Positions 43,330 through 52,102 of a stretch of 64,000 nucleotides of DNA are shown here, piece by piece. The stretch is from CAVTWH01 sp963794685 (GTDB lineage: Bacteria > Actinomycetota > Actinomycetes > Mycobacteriales > Micromonosporaceae). How positions within the stretch are numbered: position 1 is the stretch's first letter; the number at the start of each line of letters is the position of its first letter. The DNA lies in contig CAWCFK010000005.1 of the NCBI GenBank assembly GCA_963794685.1, forward strand, positions 1-64,000, read 5' to 3'. A program made the translations under genes and the position numbers. The notes beneath the pieces were generated by a model that made no database searches, was not told where the DNA came from, and saw only the letters and a list, made by a program, of their open reading frames with translations.

Positions 43330-44406
43330 GTGGCAGACACCGACGGCATCAAGGTGCCCTACACCTACCGCAGTGAGGCCGACCTGCAGGGCATGGGTCA
43401 GCAGGTGTTCGAGGCGGCCGTACACGCGACTCTGCACACCACCGACGACTACGGACGGGCACAGCAGGAGGTGATCAACTACCAGGTCCAGCAACAGACC
43501 GGCACGCAACCACACCTGCCCGGCCCTTACACCACCCCCACCCAGGGCAGCCTGGACGACTTCGACAACGTGCGCCGGTTCGCCACCGCGAAGTACGCCG
43601 ACATCCCGTCATACTTCACCGCCTTCGCGATACCCGATCCTGACGACGACGAGCCGGTCGCCGACACCTGGCGGCGGGTCGCCAACACGCTGGTACCGAA
43701 GATGGTGGAGGCGCAGGGGACCACCGCCGACGCCGTGGGCGTCTTCGGCGGCAGCGGCCACAACCTGCTCATCTCCGAGTTCGTCGACAACCTCATCGAT
43801 ATCCGGATGAAGTCCTGGCATGGCCCAGCAGCCGAGAAGTTCATCGATTACCTGCGGCACTTCTCCACCGTCGCGACCTACCAGTGCACGTACGCGGCAT
43901 TTCTGGCCATCACGCTGGAGTCACAGCTGGAGATCAAACGCCGGATGCTGACCGATGTCTGGACCCTCGGCGAAAAAACGGTCAAACGGCTGCGCTCGTT
44001 GGAGGGCATCTGCCCTACCAAGGGCGGCGCGGCGATGACCTTCACCGTTGTCGGCGCGCTCGCCGCGACCGTACTCAGCGACGGCGTCGCCGCTCCGCTG
44101 ATCGCCGCGGCGGGTGGACTCGGCTCCGCCCTGTCGACCGGCGGCCCGTACACGAAGAAACAGGTGCTCGGCGGCGGTACCGTCCCGGAGGTCCTCGGCT
44201 TGATGCACGACCAGATGCAGGTGATCGTCGCGGACGTGACGGCCGAACAGCGAGACCTGCTCCGGCAGGTGACAACCCTCACCAGTTGGGCGGACAGTCA
44301 CTCGGACCTGCTGACGCCGCTGCTTCCGTTCGGCGGATTGGACCTGGCTACGGCAGGCATCGGCCAACTCGACAACAACGACCAGGGCCTGTTCTGGGAT
44401 CGCTGA
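43330..44406 (+). CDS. WXG-like helical protein, possible type VII secretion substrate
   Basis: The GTG at 43330, preceded by AGGAAGAGG, gives 358 residues. It is mostly helical with a W-x-G motif (SWHGPAAEKFIDYLRHF, Trp163-Gly165) as found in the turn of WXG100/PPE-type proteins, then helices (YAAFLAITLESQLEIKRRML) and a hydrophobic stretch (AMTFTVVGALAATVLSDGVA, APLIAAAGGLGSAL). No toxin domain is evident. No EccC/EccD genes lie in the window. Substrate or structural role is inferred. Confidence 0.6.
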   Translation: MADTDGIKVPYTYRSEADLQGMGQQVFEAAVHATLHTTDDYGRAQQEVINYQVQQQTGTQPHLPGPYTTPTQGSLDDFDNVRRFATAKYADIPSYFTAFAIPDPDDDEPVADTWRRVANTLVPKMVEAQGTTADAVGVFGGSGHNLLISEFVDNLIDIRMKSWHGPAAEKFIDYLRHFSTVATYQCTYAAFLAITLESQLEIKRRMLTDVWTLGEKTVKRLRSLEGICPTKGGAAMTFTVVGALAATVLSDGVAAPLIAAAGGLGSALSTGGPYTKKQVLGGGTVPEVLGLMHDQMQVIVADVTAEQRDLLRQVTTLTSWADSHSDLLTPLLPFGGLDLATAGIGQLDNNDQGLFWDR

Positions 44407-44460
44407 GCCTCGGCCGTGCCGACGCGCCGTCCGACTCCGTGCCGGCTAGGCTGCCTTGCC

Positions 44461-45150
44461 GTGGCTGACAGCGGGGAACGCGACAACCGGGCGGGCGACA
44501 ACCTGGACTGCCGGGTGGCCGGCGACGGCCGGCTGCGGGACGGGGCGGCGCTGAAGTTCTTCTGGGGGCCGATGGACTGCGGCAAGTCCACGCTGGCCCT
44601 GCAGATGAACTACAACCACGCCCGGCAGGGCCGGCGCGGGCTGGTGCTGACCCGCGACGACCGGGCCGGTCGCGGACACATCACCACCCGGATCGGCCTG
44701 CAACGCGACGCCATCGAGGTCACCGACGCCACCGACCTGATCGAGCTGGTACGGGCCCAGTGGGCGCGCGGCGCGGCGGTGGACTACCTCATCTGCGACG
44801 AGGTCCAGTTCTACACGGTGGCCCAGGTGGAGCAGCTGGCCGACCTGGTCGACCGCTGTGACGTCGACGTGTACGCCTTCGGCCTGGCCACCGACTTCCG
44901 CTCCGAGCTGTTCCCGGCCACCCGGCGCCTGGTCGAACTGGCCGACGAGGTGTCCCGGCTACAGGTCGAGGTGCTGTGCTGGTGTGGCCGGGTGGGGCGG
45001 CTCAACGCCCGGGTGGTCAACGGCGCGGTGGTCCGGGAGGGCGCCCAGGTGGTCATCGGCGACACCGACATCGACCACGCCGACGTGCGCTACCAGGTGC
45101 TGTGCCGGCGCCACCACCGGGCCGGCGACCTGGGACCCGGCGACGGGTGA
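44461..45150 (+). CDS. tdk: Thymidine kinase (class II)
   Basis: The 229-residue enzyme phosphorylates thymidine in salvage. Walker A is GPMDCGKSTLALQMNYNH, Walker B CDEVQFYT (catalytic Glu), and the lasso zinc cysteines are VLCWCG and YQVLCRRHH. An N-terminal extension of about 28 residues precedes the core, so an internal start is possible, but the GTG at 44461 fits the frame. It converges on a VOC gene. Confidence 0.92.
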   Translation: MADSGERDNRAGDNLDCRVAGDGRLRDGAALKFFWGPMDCGKSTLALQMNYNHARQGRRGLVLTRDDRAGRGHITTRIGLQRDAIEVTDATDLIELVRAQWARGAAVDYLICDEVQFYTVAQVEQLADLVDRCDVDVYAFGLATDFRSELFPATRRLVELADEVSRLQVEVLCWCGRVGRLNARVVNGAVVREGAQVVIGDTDIDHADVRYQVLCRRHHRAGDLGPGDG

Positions 45151-45160
45151 GCGGACCCGC

Positions 45161-45601
45161 TCAGCTGAGCTGCTCGGCCAGGGCCAGGATGATCCCGTTC
45201 GGCCCGCGCAGGTAGCAGAGCAGATAGCTGTCCTCGTAGCGGGTGACTTCGCCGACGAGTTCGGCGCCGTGCGGGCGCAGCCGGGCCAGGGTGTCCTCCA
45301 GGTCGTCGACGGCGAACATGACGCGGTGCAGGCCCAGCGTGTTCGGCGGGGTGACCGCCGGCTCGGGGGTGATCGCCGCCGGGCTGTGGTACGTCGCCAG
45401 TTCGAGCCGGCCCGGGGCGCCCGGGATCCGCATCATGGCGATCTCGGTCCGCAGGCCGGCGAGCCCTACGACGTCGCCCGCCCAGGTTCCTTCGATGGGC
45501 ATCCGGCCTTCCAGCTCCATGCCGAGCTCGGTGAAGAAGGCCACGGCGGCGTCGAGGTCGTCGACGACGATGCCGACGTTGTCCATGCGCTGAATCGTCA
45601 T
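45161..45601 (-). CDS. VOC family protein
   Basis: The 146-residue product (MTIQRMDNVGIVVDDLDAAVAFF) has two VOC half-domains: ELGMELEGRMPIEG and RTEIAMMRIPGAPGRLELAT, then GLHRVMFAVDDLEDTLARLR and YLLCYLRGPNGIILALAEQL with a conserved metal-ligand Glu region. It is similar to glyoxalase I-like proteins. Substrate unknown. It stands 22 bases after the recombinase gene start region on the same strand but is not coupled. Confidence 0.85.
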   Translation of the reverse strand: MTIQRMDNVGIVVDDLDAAVAFFTELGMELEGRMPIEGTWAGDVVGLAGLRTEIAMMRIPGAPGRLELATYHSPAAITPEPAVTPPNTLGLHRVMFAVDDLEDTLARLRPHGAELVGEVTRYEDSYLLCYLRGPNGIILALAEQLS

Positions 45602-45623
45602 GCCCCCGAGGATAGGGGCCGGT

Positions 45624-46559
45624 TCAGTGCAGGCTGTCCGCCACCGCGCCGGCCACCAGGTACGACGGGTCACGGTCCAGGCTGGCCCGGGCCCGGTCGT
45701 AGCGCTGGGTGGTACGCGGGTCGGCGTGGCCCAGGGCGTACTGGCGCTCCTCCAGGGAGGCGCCCCGCTCCCGGGCCACCGTCGCCCAGGCGTGCCGGAA
45801 ACTGTGCGGGGTGATCCGGTCGGCGGCCGGCAGCCCGGCCGCCCGCGCCGCCCGGCGCACGAACCGGAACACCGTGTAGCGGTCCAGCCGCCGCCCGTCG
45901 GGCAGCACGAACAGCGGCCCGCCGCCACGCCCGGCCACCAGGGCGTCCAGGGCGGCGGCCAGGGCGGGCGGCACCGCCCGGGTCCGGGTCTTGCCGCCCT
46001 TCATCCGCAGCCGCACGGTGCGGTGCCCGCTGTCGTGGCCCAGGTCGGCCACGTCGGCCGCGCACGCCTCGGAGACCCGGGCACCGATCTCCAGCAGGAA
46101 CCCGGCCAGCGCCGGGGCGCACAGCGGGCCCAGGGTGGCATCCGAGCGGGCAGCCCGCAGCACCGCGGCGGCCTGCGCCGCGCTCAGCCCGACGGTGGCC
46201 GTGTGGTCCCGGTCCAGCCGGGGCCGGCGTACCCGCAGCAGCGGATTGTGCTCCGCCGCCCCGGCGTCGACGAGGTAGCCGTACCAGGAGGACAGCGCCG
46301 CCAGGCGCCGGGCCACCGTGGCCGGGGCCAGCGGGCGGCCGGTGCGCCGGTTCGGCGTGTTGGCCAGCATCGCCGCGTAGGCGTCCAGCTGGGGGCGGCG
46401 TACCGCCAGCAGGTCCACCTCCACGGCGGCGCACCAGGCGGCGAAGTCCTGCACGTCCCGCTGGTACGCCGCCCGGGTGTGCTGCGACTCGCGGAAGCTC
46501 CACAGCCAGGCGGCGGTGTGCGTGGCGAGGCTGGCGTCCCGCACGGCGAGGTCGGTCAC
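45624..46559 (-). CDS. Tyrosine recombinase/integrase
   Basis: The complete 311-residue recombinase has an N-terminal core-binding domain (WLWSFRESQHTRAAYQRDVQ) and a catalytic domain with the full set: Arg in LEIGARVSEA, Lys in LRMKGGKTRTRAV, His-x-x-Arg in TPHSFRHAWATV, His in LGHADPRTTQRY, and the nucleophile Tyr. The length suits XerC/D or a small integrase. No phage genes, tRNA or repeats that look like att sites adjoin, so it may be a chromosomal Xer-like enzyme or a solitary remnant. Confidence 0.9.
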   Translation of the reverse strand: MTDLAVRDASLATHTAAWLWSFRESQHTRAAYQRDVQDFAAWCAAVEVDLLAVRRPQLDAYAAMLANTPNRRTGRPLAPATVARRLAALSSWYGYLVDAGAAEHNPLLRVRRPRLDRDHTATVGLSAAQAAAVLRAARSDATLGPLCAPALAGFLLEIGARVSEACAADVADLGHDSGHRTVRLRMKGGKTRTRAVPPALAAALDALVAGRGGGPLFVLPDGRRLDRYTVFRFVRRAARAAGLPAADRITPHSFRHAWATVARERGASLEERQYALGHADPRTTQRYDRARASLDRDPSYLVAGAVADSLH

Positions 46560-46601
46560 CGGCCCAGCCTACGGCCGCTCGCCCACAGTGGACATCCCCG
46601 G

Positions 46602-47342
46602 CTACTCGGCGCGGAGGCCGTTGACCAGGGCCAGCTCGCCGACGTGGCGGTAGCCGAGCCGGGCGTAGATGGCCGCCTCCCGGGGCGACTCGGCCTGCAG
46701 GTACGGCGTCGCACCGCGCCGCAGCGCCGTCGCACTCAGCAGCGCCACCACGGCGCTGGCCAGGCCGCGACCGCGCAGGTGCGCGACGGTCCCCACGGCG
46801 GCCACCTCGGCCAGGCCGTCCTTCGGGGCGCTGAACACAGCAGAGCTGGCCGGTTCGCCGGCCAGCCGGGCCAGCGCGACGGCTCCGCCGCGGGCGTTGG
46901 TGCCGGCCAGCCGGGCCAGGTCGGCGGCGGTCGGCTCGCCCTCGCCGTAGGCGGCGTTCTGCACCCGGGCACAGTCGTGCAGGTCCGCGTCGGTCGTGGC
47001 GAGCAGCAGCTGGGCGCCGTCGGGCGTGGGCGGTTCGGTGAGGGTGTAAAGGACCAGTAGCGGCAGCTGGCGCTCGACGGTGAAGCCGGCCGCCGCCAGC
47101 GCCGCGTCCACGGCCGGTGCCGGCGACACGTACTCCAGGCGCGGACTGCGCCGGTGCTCGTGGAACCAGGCGAGCAGGGCGGCCACGTCGTCGGCGCCCG
47201 GGTCGGCCGCGTCGTCCGGTACGGCGTAGTTGCGGAACAGGTTGTCGGTGTCCGGGTGGAAGTTGATCCGGAACGGGCCCACCCGCGGGGCGTCGTCGGG
47301 CAGGGAGGCGCGCAGGTGGGACTGGATGCGCTGCAGGATCAT
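46602..47342 (-). CDS. GNAT family N-acetyltransferase
   Basis: The ATG at 47342 (MILQRIQSHLRASLPDD) gives 246 residues. The C-terminal GNAT core is clear: VAAVGTVAHLRGRGLASAVV (acetyl-CoA pyrophosphate loop) and YLQAESPREAAIYARLGYRHVGELAL. The N-terminal half is a second degenerate GNAT-like domain (RINFHPDTDNLFRNYAVPDD). Substrate unknown. Confidence 0.82.
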   Translation of the reverse strand: MILQRIQSHLRASLPDDAPRVGPFRINFHPDTDNLFRNYAVPDDAADPGADDVAALLAWFHEHRRSPRLEYVSPAPAVDAALAAAGFTVERQLPLLVLYTLTEPPTPDGAQLLLATTDADLHDCARVQNAAYGEGEPTAADLARLAGTNARGGAVALARLAGEPASSAVFSAPKDGLAEVAAVGTVAHLRGRGLASAVVALLSATALRRGATPYLQAESPREAAIYARLGYRHVGELALVNGLRAE

Positions 47343-47450
47343 CAGGCGGTCGGGCCTTCCGGCTCGGGGAGCGGGCGGGGAAACGTGGCGCGGACACCGT
47401 GGACAGGCGACCACGATACGTCGCTGACCGCGATGCCTGGGCTGACGGAC

Positions 47451-48590
47451 TCAGGCGTGATGGCCGACGGTGACCGGGCCGAGGGTCAGCGCCGGCTCGG
47501 CGTCGACCACCTGGCCGACCCGCTGGACCTGCTCGTCCAGCTGCAGGCGCTGCGCGGCGCTGGGCCGGTCGAACAGCTCCACCGTCACAGCCAGCCGCCG
47601 GCCGGCGCGACGGTGCTGCCACACCCCGGCGACCACGCCACCGACCAGCACCACCGGCAGGGTACCGGCGGCGCCCCGGGACAGCGCCCGCTGGCCCGCG
47701 TAGCCCGGGAAGACCCGGTCCCGCGGGTGGCAGCCGATGGCGTACGGGTCGAAGTGGCCCAGCAGCCGCAGTGCCGGTGCCGCCGGCGCCGGGAAGTCGC
47801 AGTCACCGGCCAGCACCCAGGCTGTCGCACCGGCCAGGCTGACCGGCTGCAACTCGGCGCCGAGCGCGTCGAACACGCTGACGGCGACGTCGCGCGGTGC
47901 GCCCAGCCACTGCCCGAAATGCGCGGCCGTCGCCGGCCCGTACGCTCGCAGCCAGGCGCGGGCCAGGGCGGCCAGGGCCGGCCCGGCCGGCAGCGGGGCG
48001 AACCGGGGCAGCCAGCGGCGCGGGCTGGTGTAGGTGACCTGGCGTCCCCGGTCCGGGCCGAAGCACAGCAGGCCACGAGCGGCGGCCAGGGCGGTCAGCT
48101 GTCGCCAGCGCGGCCAACGGTCCCCGAACGCCGGCATGGTCCGCTCCCCCGCCACGGCCCCGACCCGTTCCACCAGGGCGGCGGTGAGTTCGTCGACGGT
48201 GAGTTCCGCGTCGCGCAGCGCGTCGTCCAGGGCGGCAAGGACCGCCCCGGTCTGTGCCGGGTCCAGCTGGACGCCCGCCGGCAGGTTCTCCCGGGGCGGC
48301 AGGGCCGACAGGGCGCCGGTCCAGGTGGGCAGGTCCGCGACCGGAAGCAGGTGCACGGTGCCGCGCGGACCGAACGTCTTCACCAGCGTGCGGTGCTGCC
48401 ACAGCGCCGCACGCACGTCCGCCGCACTGTGCCGGCTGCGTAGGCCGATGCAGAGTTGGGCGGCCGACATCACCTGGGCGTGGGCGCCGAGGATGGCGGC
48501 CGCGACGGCGGCCGGGTCGGCGCCGGTCGGCGTGGCCAGGTGCTGGCGCAGCAGCCGGCGGGCACACACCCGGTCCCAGGGGACATCCAT
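47451..48590 (-). CDS. Winged-helix DNA-binding domain-containing protein (HTH_42/DUF1006-like)
   Basis: The ATG at 48590 gives 379 residues. Typical features are ARRLLRQHLATP, QLCIGLRSRHSAADVRAALW, LVKTFGPRGTVHLLPVADLP, ARGLLCFGPDRGRQVTY and LRLLGHFDPYAIGC. Some members of this family are AlkX/YcaQ-like DNA glycosylases that unhook interstrand crosslinks; others are uncharacterised. The YcaQ catalytic QxD could not be placed with certainty. Divergent from the stress protein at 48715. Confidence 0.8.
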   Translation of the reverse strand: MDVPWDRVCARRLLRQHLATPTGADPAAVAAAILGAHAQVMSAAQLCIGLRSRHSAADVRAALWQHRTLVKTFGPRGTVHLLPVADLPTWTGALSALPPRENLPAGVQLDPAQTGAVLAALDDALRDAELTVDELTAALVERVGAVAGERTMPAFGDRWPRWRQLTALAAARGLLCFGPDRGRQVTYTSPRRWLPRFAPLPAGPALAALARAWLRAYGPATAAHFGQWLGAPRDVAVSVFDALGAELQPVSLAGATAWVLAGDCDFPAPAAPALRLLGHFDPYAIGCHPRDRVFPGYAGQRALSRGAAGTLPVVLVGGVVAGVWQHRRAGRRLAVTVELFDRPSAAQRLQLDEQVQRVGQVVDAEPALTLGPVTVGHHA

Positions 48591-48714
48591 GGCTGCCCAC
48601 GGTAGCGGCCGGGGCGGCGCAGCGCGCCCGGCCTCCCGGGCGGACCGGCGTCTGCGCTGCGGCGCCGGCCGATGTCGGGGACCATCGGGGGTGAACACCA
48701 GACAGGAGCAGCCG

Positions 48715-49332
48715 ATGAGTACCACGCCAGCCCCGGCCGGCCCGGGAGACGCCGTACCCCCGCCCGCGCCCGGACCGGGCGCCGGACCCGCCGGCGGGCC
48801 CGCTCCCGGCAGCGCCCTGCCGCCGGGCCCCGCCGGCCCCGTCGGGCCGCCCGGCGCCGACCCGGGCGCCGCCAGCCGACCCACCGTCACCGTCGGCACC
48901 TACGGCGACTACGCCTCCGCCCAACAGGCCGTCGACCACCTCAGCGACAACAAGTTCCCCGTCGAGCACAGCGCCATCGTGGGTACCGACCTGCGGCTGG
49001 TGGAGAACGTACTGGGGCGCCTCACGGTGGGCCGTGCGGCGCTGGCCGGGGCCGGCAGCGGCGCCTGGTTCGGCCTCTTCCTGGGCCTGCTGTTCGGCAT
49101 CTTCACCAGTGCCAACTGGGTCGGCGTGGTACTCGCCGCGGTGCTCATCGGGGCGGCCTGGGGTGCCGGATTCGGCGCCATCGCGCACGCGCTGACCGGC
49201 GGCAGGCGCGACTTCTCCTCCCGCAGCACCCTGCAGGCCGGCCAGTACGCCGTGGTCGTCGACGCCGACTACGCCGACCAGGCCCGGCACCTGCTCATCC
49301 AGCTCAACTGGCGGGCCAGCGGCGCGCGCTGA
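48715..49332 (+). CDS. General stress protein 17M-like membrane protein
   Basis: The 205-residue product has a Pro/Gly/Ala-rich cytoplasmic N-terminus (about 55 residues), a YflT/GSP17M-type domain (VGTYGDYASAQQAVDHLSDN, FPVEHSAIVGTDLRLVENVL), and two glycine-rich membrane segments (AGAGSGAWFGLFLGLLFGIF, VGVVLAAVLIGAAWGAGFGA) followed by GQYAVVVDADYADQARHLL. Such proteins are widespread in actinobacteria; function unknown. AGGAG precedes the ATG. Confidence 0.8.
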   Translation: MSTTPAPAGPGDAVPPPAPGPGAGPAGGPAPGSALPPGPAGPVGPPGADPGAASRPTVTVGTYGDYASAQQAVDHLSDNKFPVEHSAIVGTDLRLVENVLGRLTVGRAALAGAGSGAWFGLFLGLLFGIFTSANWVGVVLAAVLIGAAWGAGFGAIAHALTGGRRDFSSRSTLQAGQYAVVVDADYADQARHLLIQLNWRASGAR

Positions 49333-49412
49333 CGCGGGCGGGTTTGCCCGCGACAGCACCAGGGCATGGGATGCAGGCACCGCACCCAGCCGACGCCGGA
49401 GAGGCGACACCC

Positions 49413-50594
49413 GTGGACCACCTGGCCCAGCAAGCCGCCGAACGGGCGGCCGGCGAACTCGACGACATCTTCACCATGGGCGCCGAGGAGGAGTTCCTCC
49501 TCGTGCACCCGGACAGCGGGCAGGTCGTGCCGGCCGTCGAGGACGTCATGGCGCACGTGCCGGACCGCTACGGCGAACTGGTGCAGCACGAGTTCCTGGC
49601 CACCCAGATCGAGATCGCCACACCGCCCACCAGCGACCTGGCCACGCTGCGGGGACACCTGACCGAACTGCGCGGCGTGCTGGCCACGGCCGCTGAAGCC
49701 GCCGGGGTGCGACTGGTGGCCATCGGCAACGGGGCGCTGCCCCTGGACGGGCCGCCCACCGTGGTGGACAACCCCCGCTACCGGGCCATGATGCGCGACT
49801 ACGGCGCCCTGTGGCCCACGCCCGGACTGTGCGGCTGCCACGTGCACGTCGGCGTACCCGACCGGGAGCTGGGCGTCCAGGTACTCAACCACCTGCGCGC
49901 CTGGCTGCCGGTGCTGCAGGCGGTCACCGCCAACTCCCCGTTCGCCGACGGGCGCGACACCGGGTACGCCTCCTGGCGCTCGGTGCTGTGGGCCCGCTGG
50001 CCCACCGTGGGCGCCCCGCCACACCTGGACTCGGCCACCCACTACGACGCGGTCGTCGCCGAACTGGTCGGCTCCGGCGCCATGCTGGACGAGGGGATGC
50101 TCTACTGGTACGCCCGGCTGTCCGCGCACGTGCCCACGGTGGAGGTCCGGGTCGGCGACGTGTGCCCCACGGTGGAGGACACCACGCTGGTCACCTCCCT
50201 GGTACGCGCCCTGGTCAGCACCGTGGTCGACGAGGTGGCCCAGGGCCGCCCGCCGCGGGCGGTGCGGGACTGGCTGGTCGACGCCGCGCACTGGCGCGCC
50301 GGCCGGGACGGGCTGGAGGGCGGCGCCGTCGACGTGGTCACCGGCCGGCCCCGCCCCGCCTGGGAACTGCTGCACGCCCTCATCGACCACGTGCGGCCGG
50401 CGCTGGACCGGCACGGGGACACCGCCGAGGTACGCCGCCTCACCGACCTGCTCGGCTCCCGGGGCAGCGGCGCAGCCCGGCAGCGGCGCCTGTACGCCCG
50501 GCTCGGCGACCCCGGCGCGGTGGTGCTGGCCATGGCCGACCAGACGGTGGGGCGTGGCCCCGGGGACGTGGCGGCGCCCGTACCATCGAGGTGA
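49413..50594 (+). CDS. Glutamate-cysteine ligase-like carboxylate-amine ligase (YbdK type)
   Basis: The GTG at 49413 follows GGAGAGG by 7 bases; ATG 49371 is an alternative. The 393-residue GCS2 enzyme has MGAEEEFLLVHPDSGQVVP (metal Glu residues), FLATQIEIATPPTSDLATLR, CGCHVHVGVPDRELGVQVL and VEVRVGDVCPTVEDTTLVTS. YbdK-like enzymes have weak glutamate-cysteine ligase activity; in actinobacteria, which use mycothiol, the true substrate is uncertain. Confidence 0.88.
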   Translation: MDHLAQQAAERAAGELDDIFTMGAEEEFLLVHPDSGQVVPAVEDVMAHVPDRYGELVQHEFLATQIEIATPPTSDLATLRGHLTELRGVLATAAEAAGVRLVAIGNGALPLDGPPTVVDNPRYRAMMRDYGALWPTPGLCGCHVHVGVPDRELGVQVLNHLRAWLPVLQAVTANSPFADGRDTGYASWRSVLWARWPTVGAPPHLDSATHYDAVVAELVGSGAMLDEGMLYWYARLSAHVPTVEVRVGDVCPTVEDTTLVTSLVRALVSTVVDEVAQGRPPRAVRDWLVDAAHWRAGRDGLEGGAVDVVTGRPRPAWELLHALIDHVRPALDRHGDTAEVRRLTDLLGSRGSGAARQRRLYARLGDPGAVVLAMADQTVGRGPGDVAAPVPSR

Positions 50595-50629
50595 CCGACG
50601 CCGCCGCAGCGGGGGCGAGGGGGCGGGCG

Positions 50630-51130
50630 ATGGGATTCTGGCGGCGACGCGCGGACGCGGCAGTGGCACCCGCGTCCCAGGCGCGCCCCGAACTGCACCT
50701 GGACGAAGTCATCGCGCAGGTGCAGGGCGAACTGATGGCCGCCGAGGCGGCCCGGATCGCGGCGGGGCGGCCGTCGCTGTTCGCGGTCACCGGGCTGACC
50801 CTGGAGGTCAACGTGGTGGCCACCTGGACCGCCACCGCCAACGGCGGCGCCACCGTGCTCAACGTCGTCACCGTCGGCGGCCAGGCCTCCTACGAACGCC
50901 AGCAGGTACACAAGGTGACCCTCAGCCTGACGGTGCCGCCGCCGGAAGGGCCCGCACCGCGCCCGGCCCGGGCCGAGGAACCACCGCCCACCCAGCCGAC
51001 CAGCTTCCCGGTCTACGACCGGCGCCGCGGCGAACGGCCCCGGGCCGAGCCCCCACCGGCCGGTTTCCCGGTCTACGACCGGCCCCGGGGCGAGCGGCCG
51101 CTGCGCGGCGACGACGCGGACGGGTCTTGA
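50630..51130 (+). CDS. Trypco2-domain-like protein
   Basis: The 166-residue product has a core (residues about 20-100: LHLDEVIAQVQGELMAAEAA, FAVTGLTLEVNVVATWTATA, RQQVHKVTLSLTVPPPEG) resembling the trypsin-co-occurring domain Trypco2, found beside proteases in proposed conflict systems. The C-terminus has a duplicated tag, FPVYDRRRGERPR and FPVYDRPRGERPL. No trypsin-like gene is adjacent in the window. Confidence 0.65.
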   Translation: MGFWRRRADAAVAPASQARPELHLDEVIAQVQGELMAAEAARIAAGRPSLFAVTGLTLEVNVVATWTATANGGATVLNVVTVGGQASYERQQVHKVTLSLTVPPPEGPAPRPARAEEPPPTQPTSFPVYDRRRGERPRAEPPPAGFPVYDRPRGERPLRGDDADGS

Positions 51131-51163
51131 CCCTGACACGGTGGCAGGCGGCAGGCTGAAGCC

Positions 51164-51997
51164 GTGTTCAGCATCGGAGAATTCGCCGCGCTGGGCCGCG
51201 TGTCAGTGCGCATGCTGCGCCACTACGACGCGATCGGCCTGCTCACCCCCGCCACCGTGGACCCGGCCACCGGCTACCGCAGCTACCGGGCCGAGCAGCT
51301 GCGCCGCCTCAACCGGGTCATCGCCATCAAGGATCTCGGCTTCACCCTCGACCAGGTGGCCCGCATCCTCGACGACAAGGTCGGGGTCGACGAGCTGCGC
51401 GGCATGCTCCGACTGCGCCGGGCACAACTGGAAGCCCAGCTCAGCGCCGACGCCCAGCGGCTCACCGGCGTCGAAGCGCGGCTGCGCATGATCGAACAGG
51501 AGGGCAGAATGGACAGCGACGACGTCATCCTCAAGCAGATCCCACCCACCCGGGTGGCCGAACTGACCGCCCTGTGCGCCAGCTACGAAGGCGCCGACAT
51601 CGGCCCCGTCATGAAGCCGCTCTACGTCGAGCTGATGCGCCGTATCGAGGCCGGCGGACCGGCGATGACCGGGCCACCGATCGCCTACTACGAGGCGCGG
51701 CCGCAGGCCACCCCGGACGGGCAGGCGGTGCTGGCGCACGCCGCCGTCGAAGTCGCCGCGCACAGCTCCACCGACTACGACGTCGACGTGCGGGACCTGC
51801 CCGGCATCCAGGCCGCCACCATCGTGCACCGCGGTGACCTGGCCGAAGCGGTGGGCAGCATGCAGATCGTGGCCCGCTGGATCGACGACAACGGCTACCG
51901 ACCGGTCGGCTACGCCCGCGAGGTCTGCCTGCAGTTCGACCCCGACGAGCCGGCCAACTGGGTGCACGAGCTGCAGCTGGAAGTGGTCCGCGGCTGA
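51164..51997 (+). CDS. MerR-family regulator with GyrI-like effector domain
   Basis: The 277-residue protein has an N-terminal MerR helix-turn-helix (FSIGEFAALGRVSVRMLRHY, YDAIGLLTPATVDPATGYRS), a coiled-coil dimer helix, and a C-terminal GyrI-like ligand domain (YYEARPQATPDGQAVLAHAA, PGIQAATIVHRGDLAEAVGS), the BmrR-type layout that senses small hydrophobic ligands. GTG start at 51164. The target is possibly its own operon; no drug pump is adjacent. Confidence 0.88.
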   Translation: MFSIGEFAALGRVSVRMLRHYDAIGLLTPATVDPATGYRSYRAEQLRRLNRVIAIKDLGFTLDQVARILDDKVGVDELRGMLRLRRAQLEAQLSADAQRLTGVEARLRMIEQEGRMDSDDVILKQIPPTRVAELTALCASYEGADIGPVMKPLYVELMRRIEAGGPAMTGPPIAYYEARPQATPDGQAVLAHAAVEVAAHSSTDYDVDVRDLPGIQAATIVHRGDLAEAVGSMQIVARWIDDNGYRPVGYAREVCLQFDPDEPANWVHELQLEVVRG

Positions 51998-52102
51998 GCT
52001 GCCTGTCGCCGGCCCGACTCAACGCGCCGGGCGTCGCCACTTCCGCGACGCCCGGCCGGCGCGGGACGATGCGCGGACGTACCCGACGCCGGGAGGCCCG
52101 CG

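Noticed and set aside
45624..46559. Tyrosine recombinase as sign of a prophage or integrative element
   Set aside because: No phage, conjugation or excisionase genes, no tRNA and no att-like repeats are found around it.
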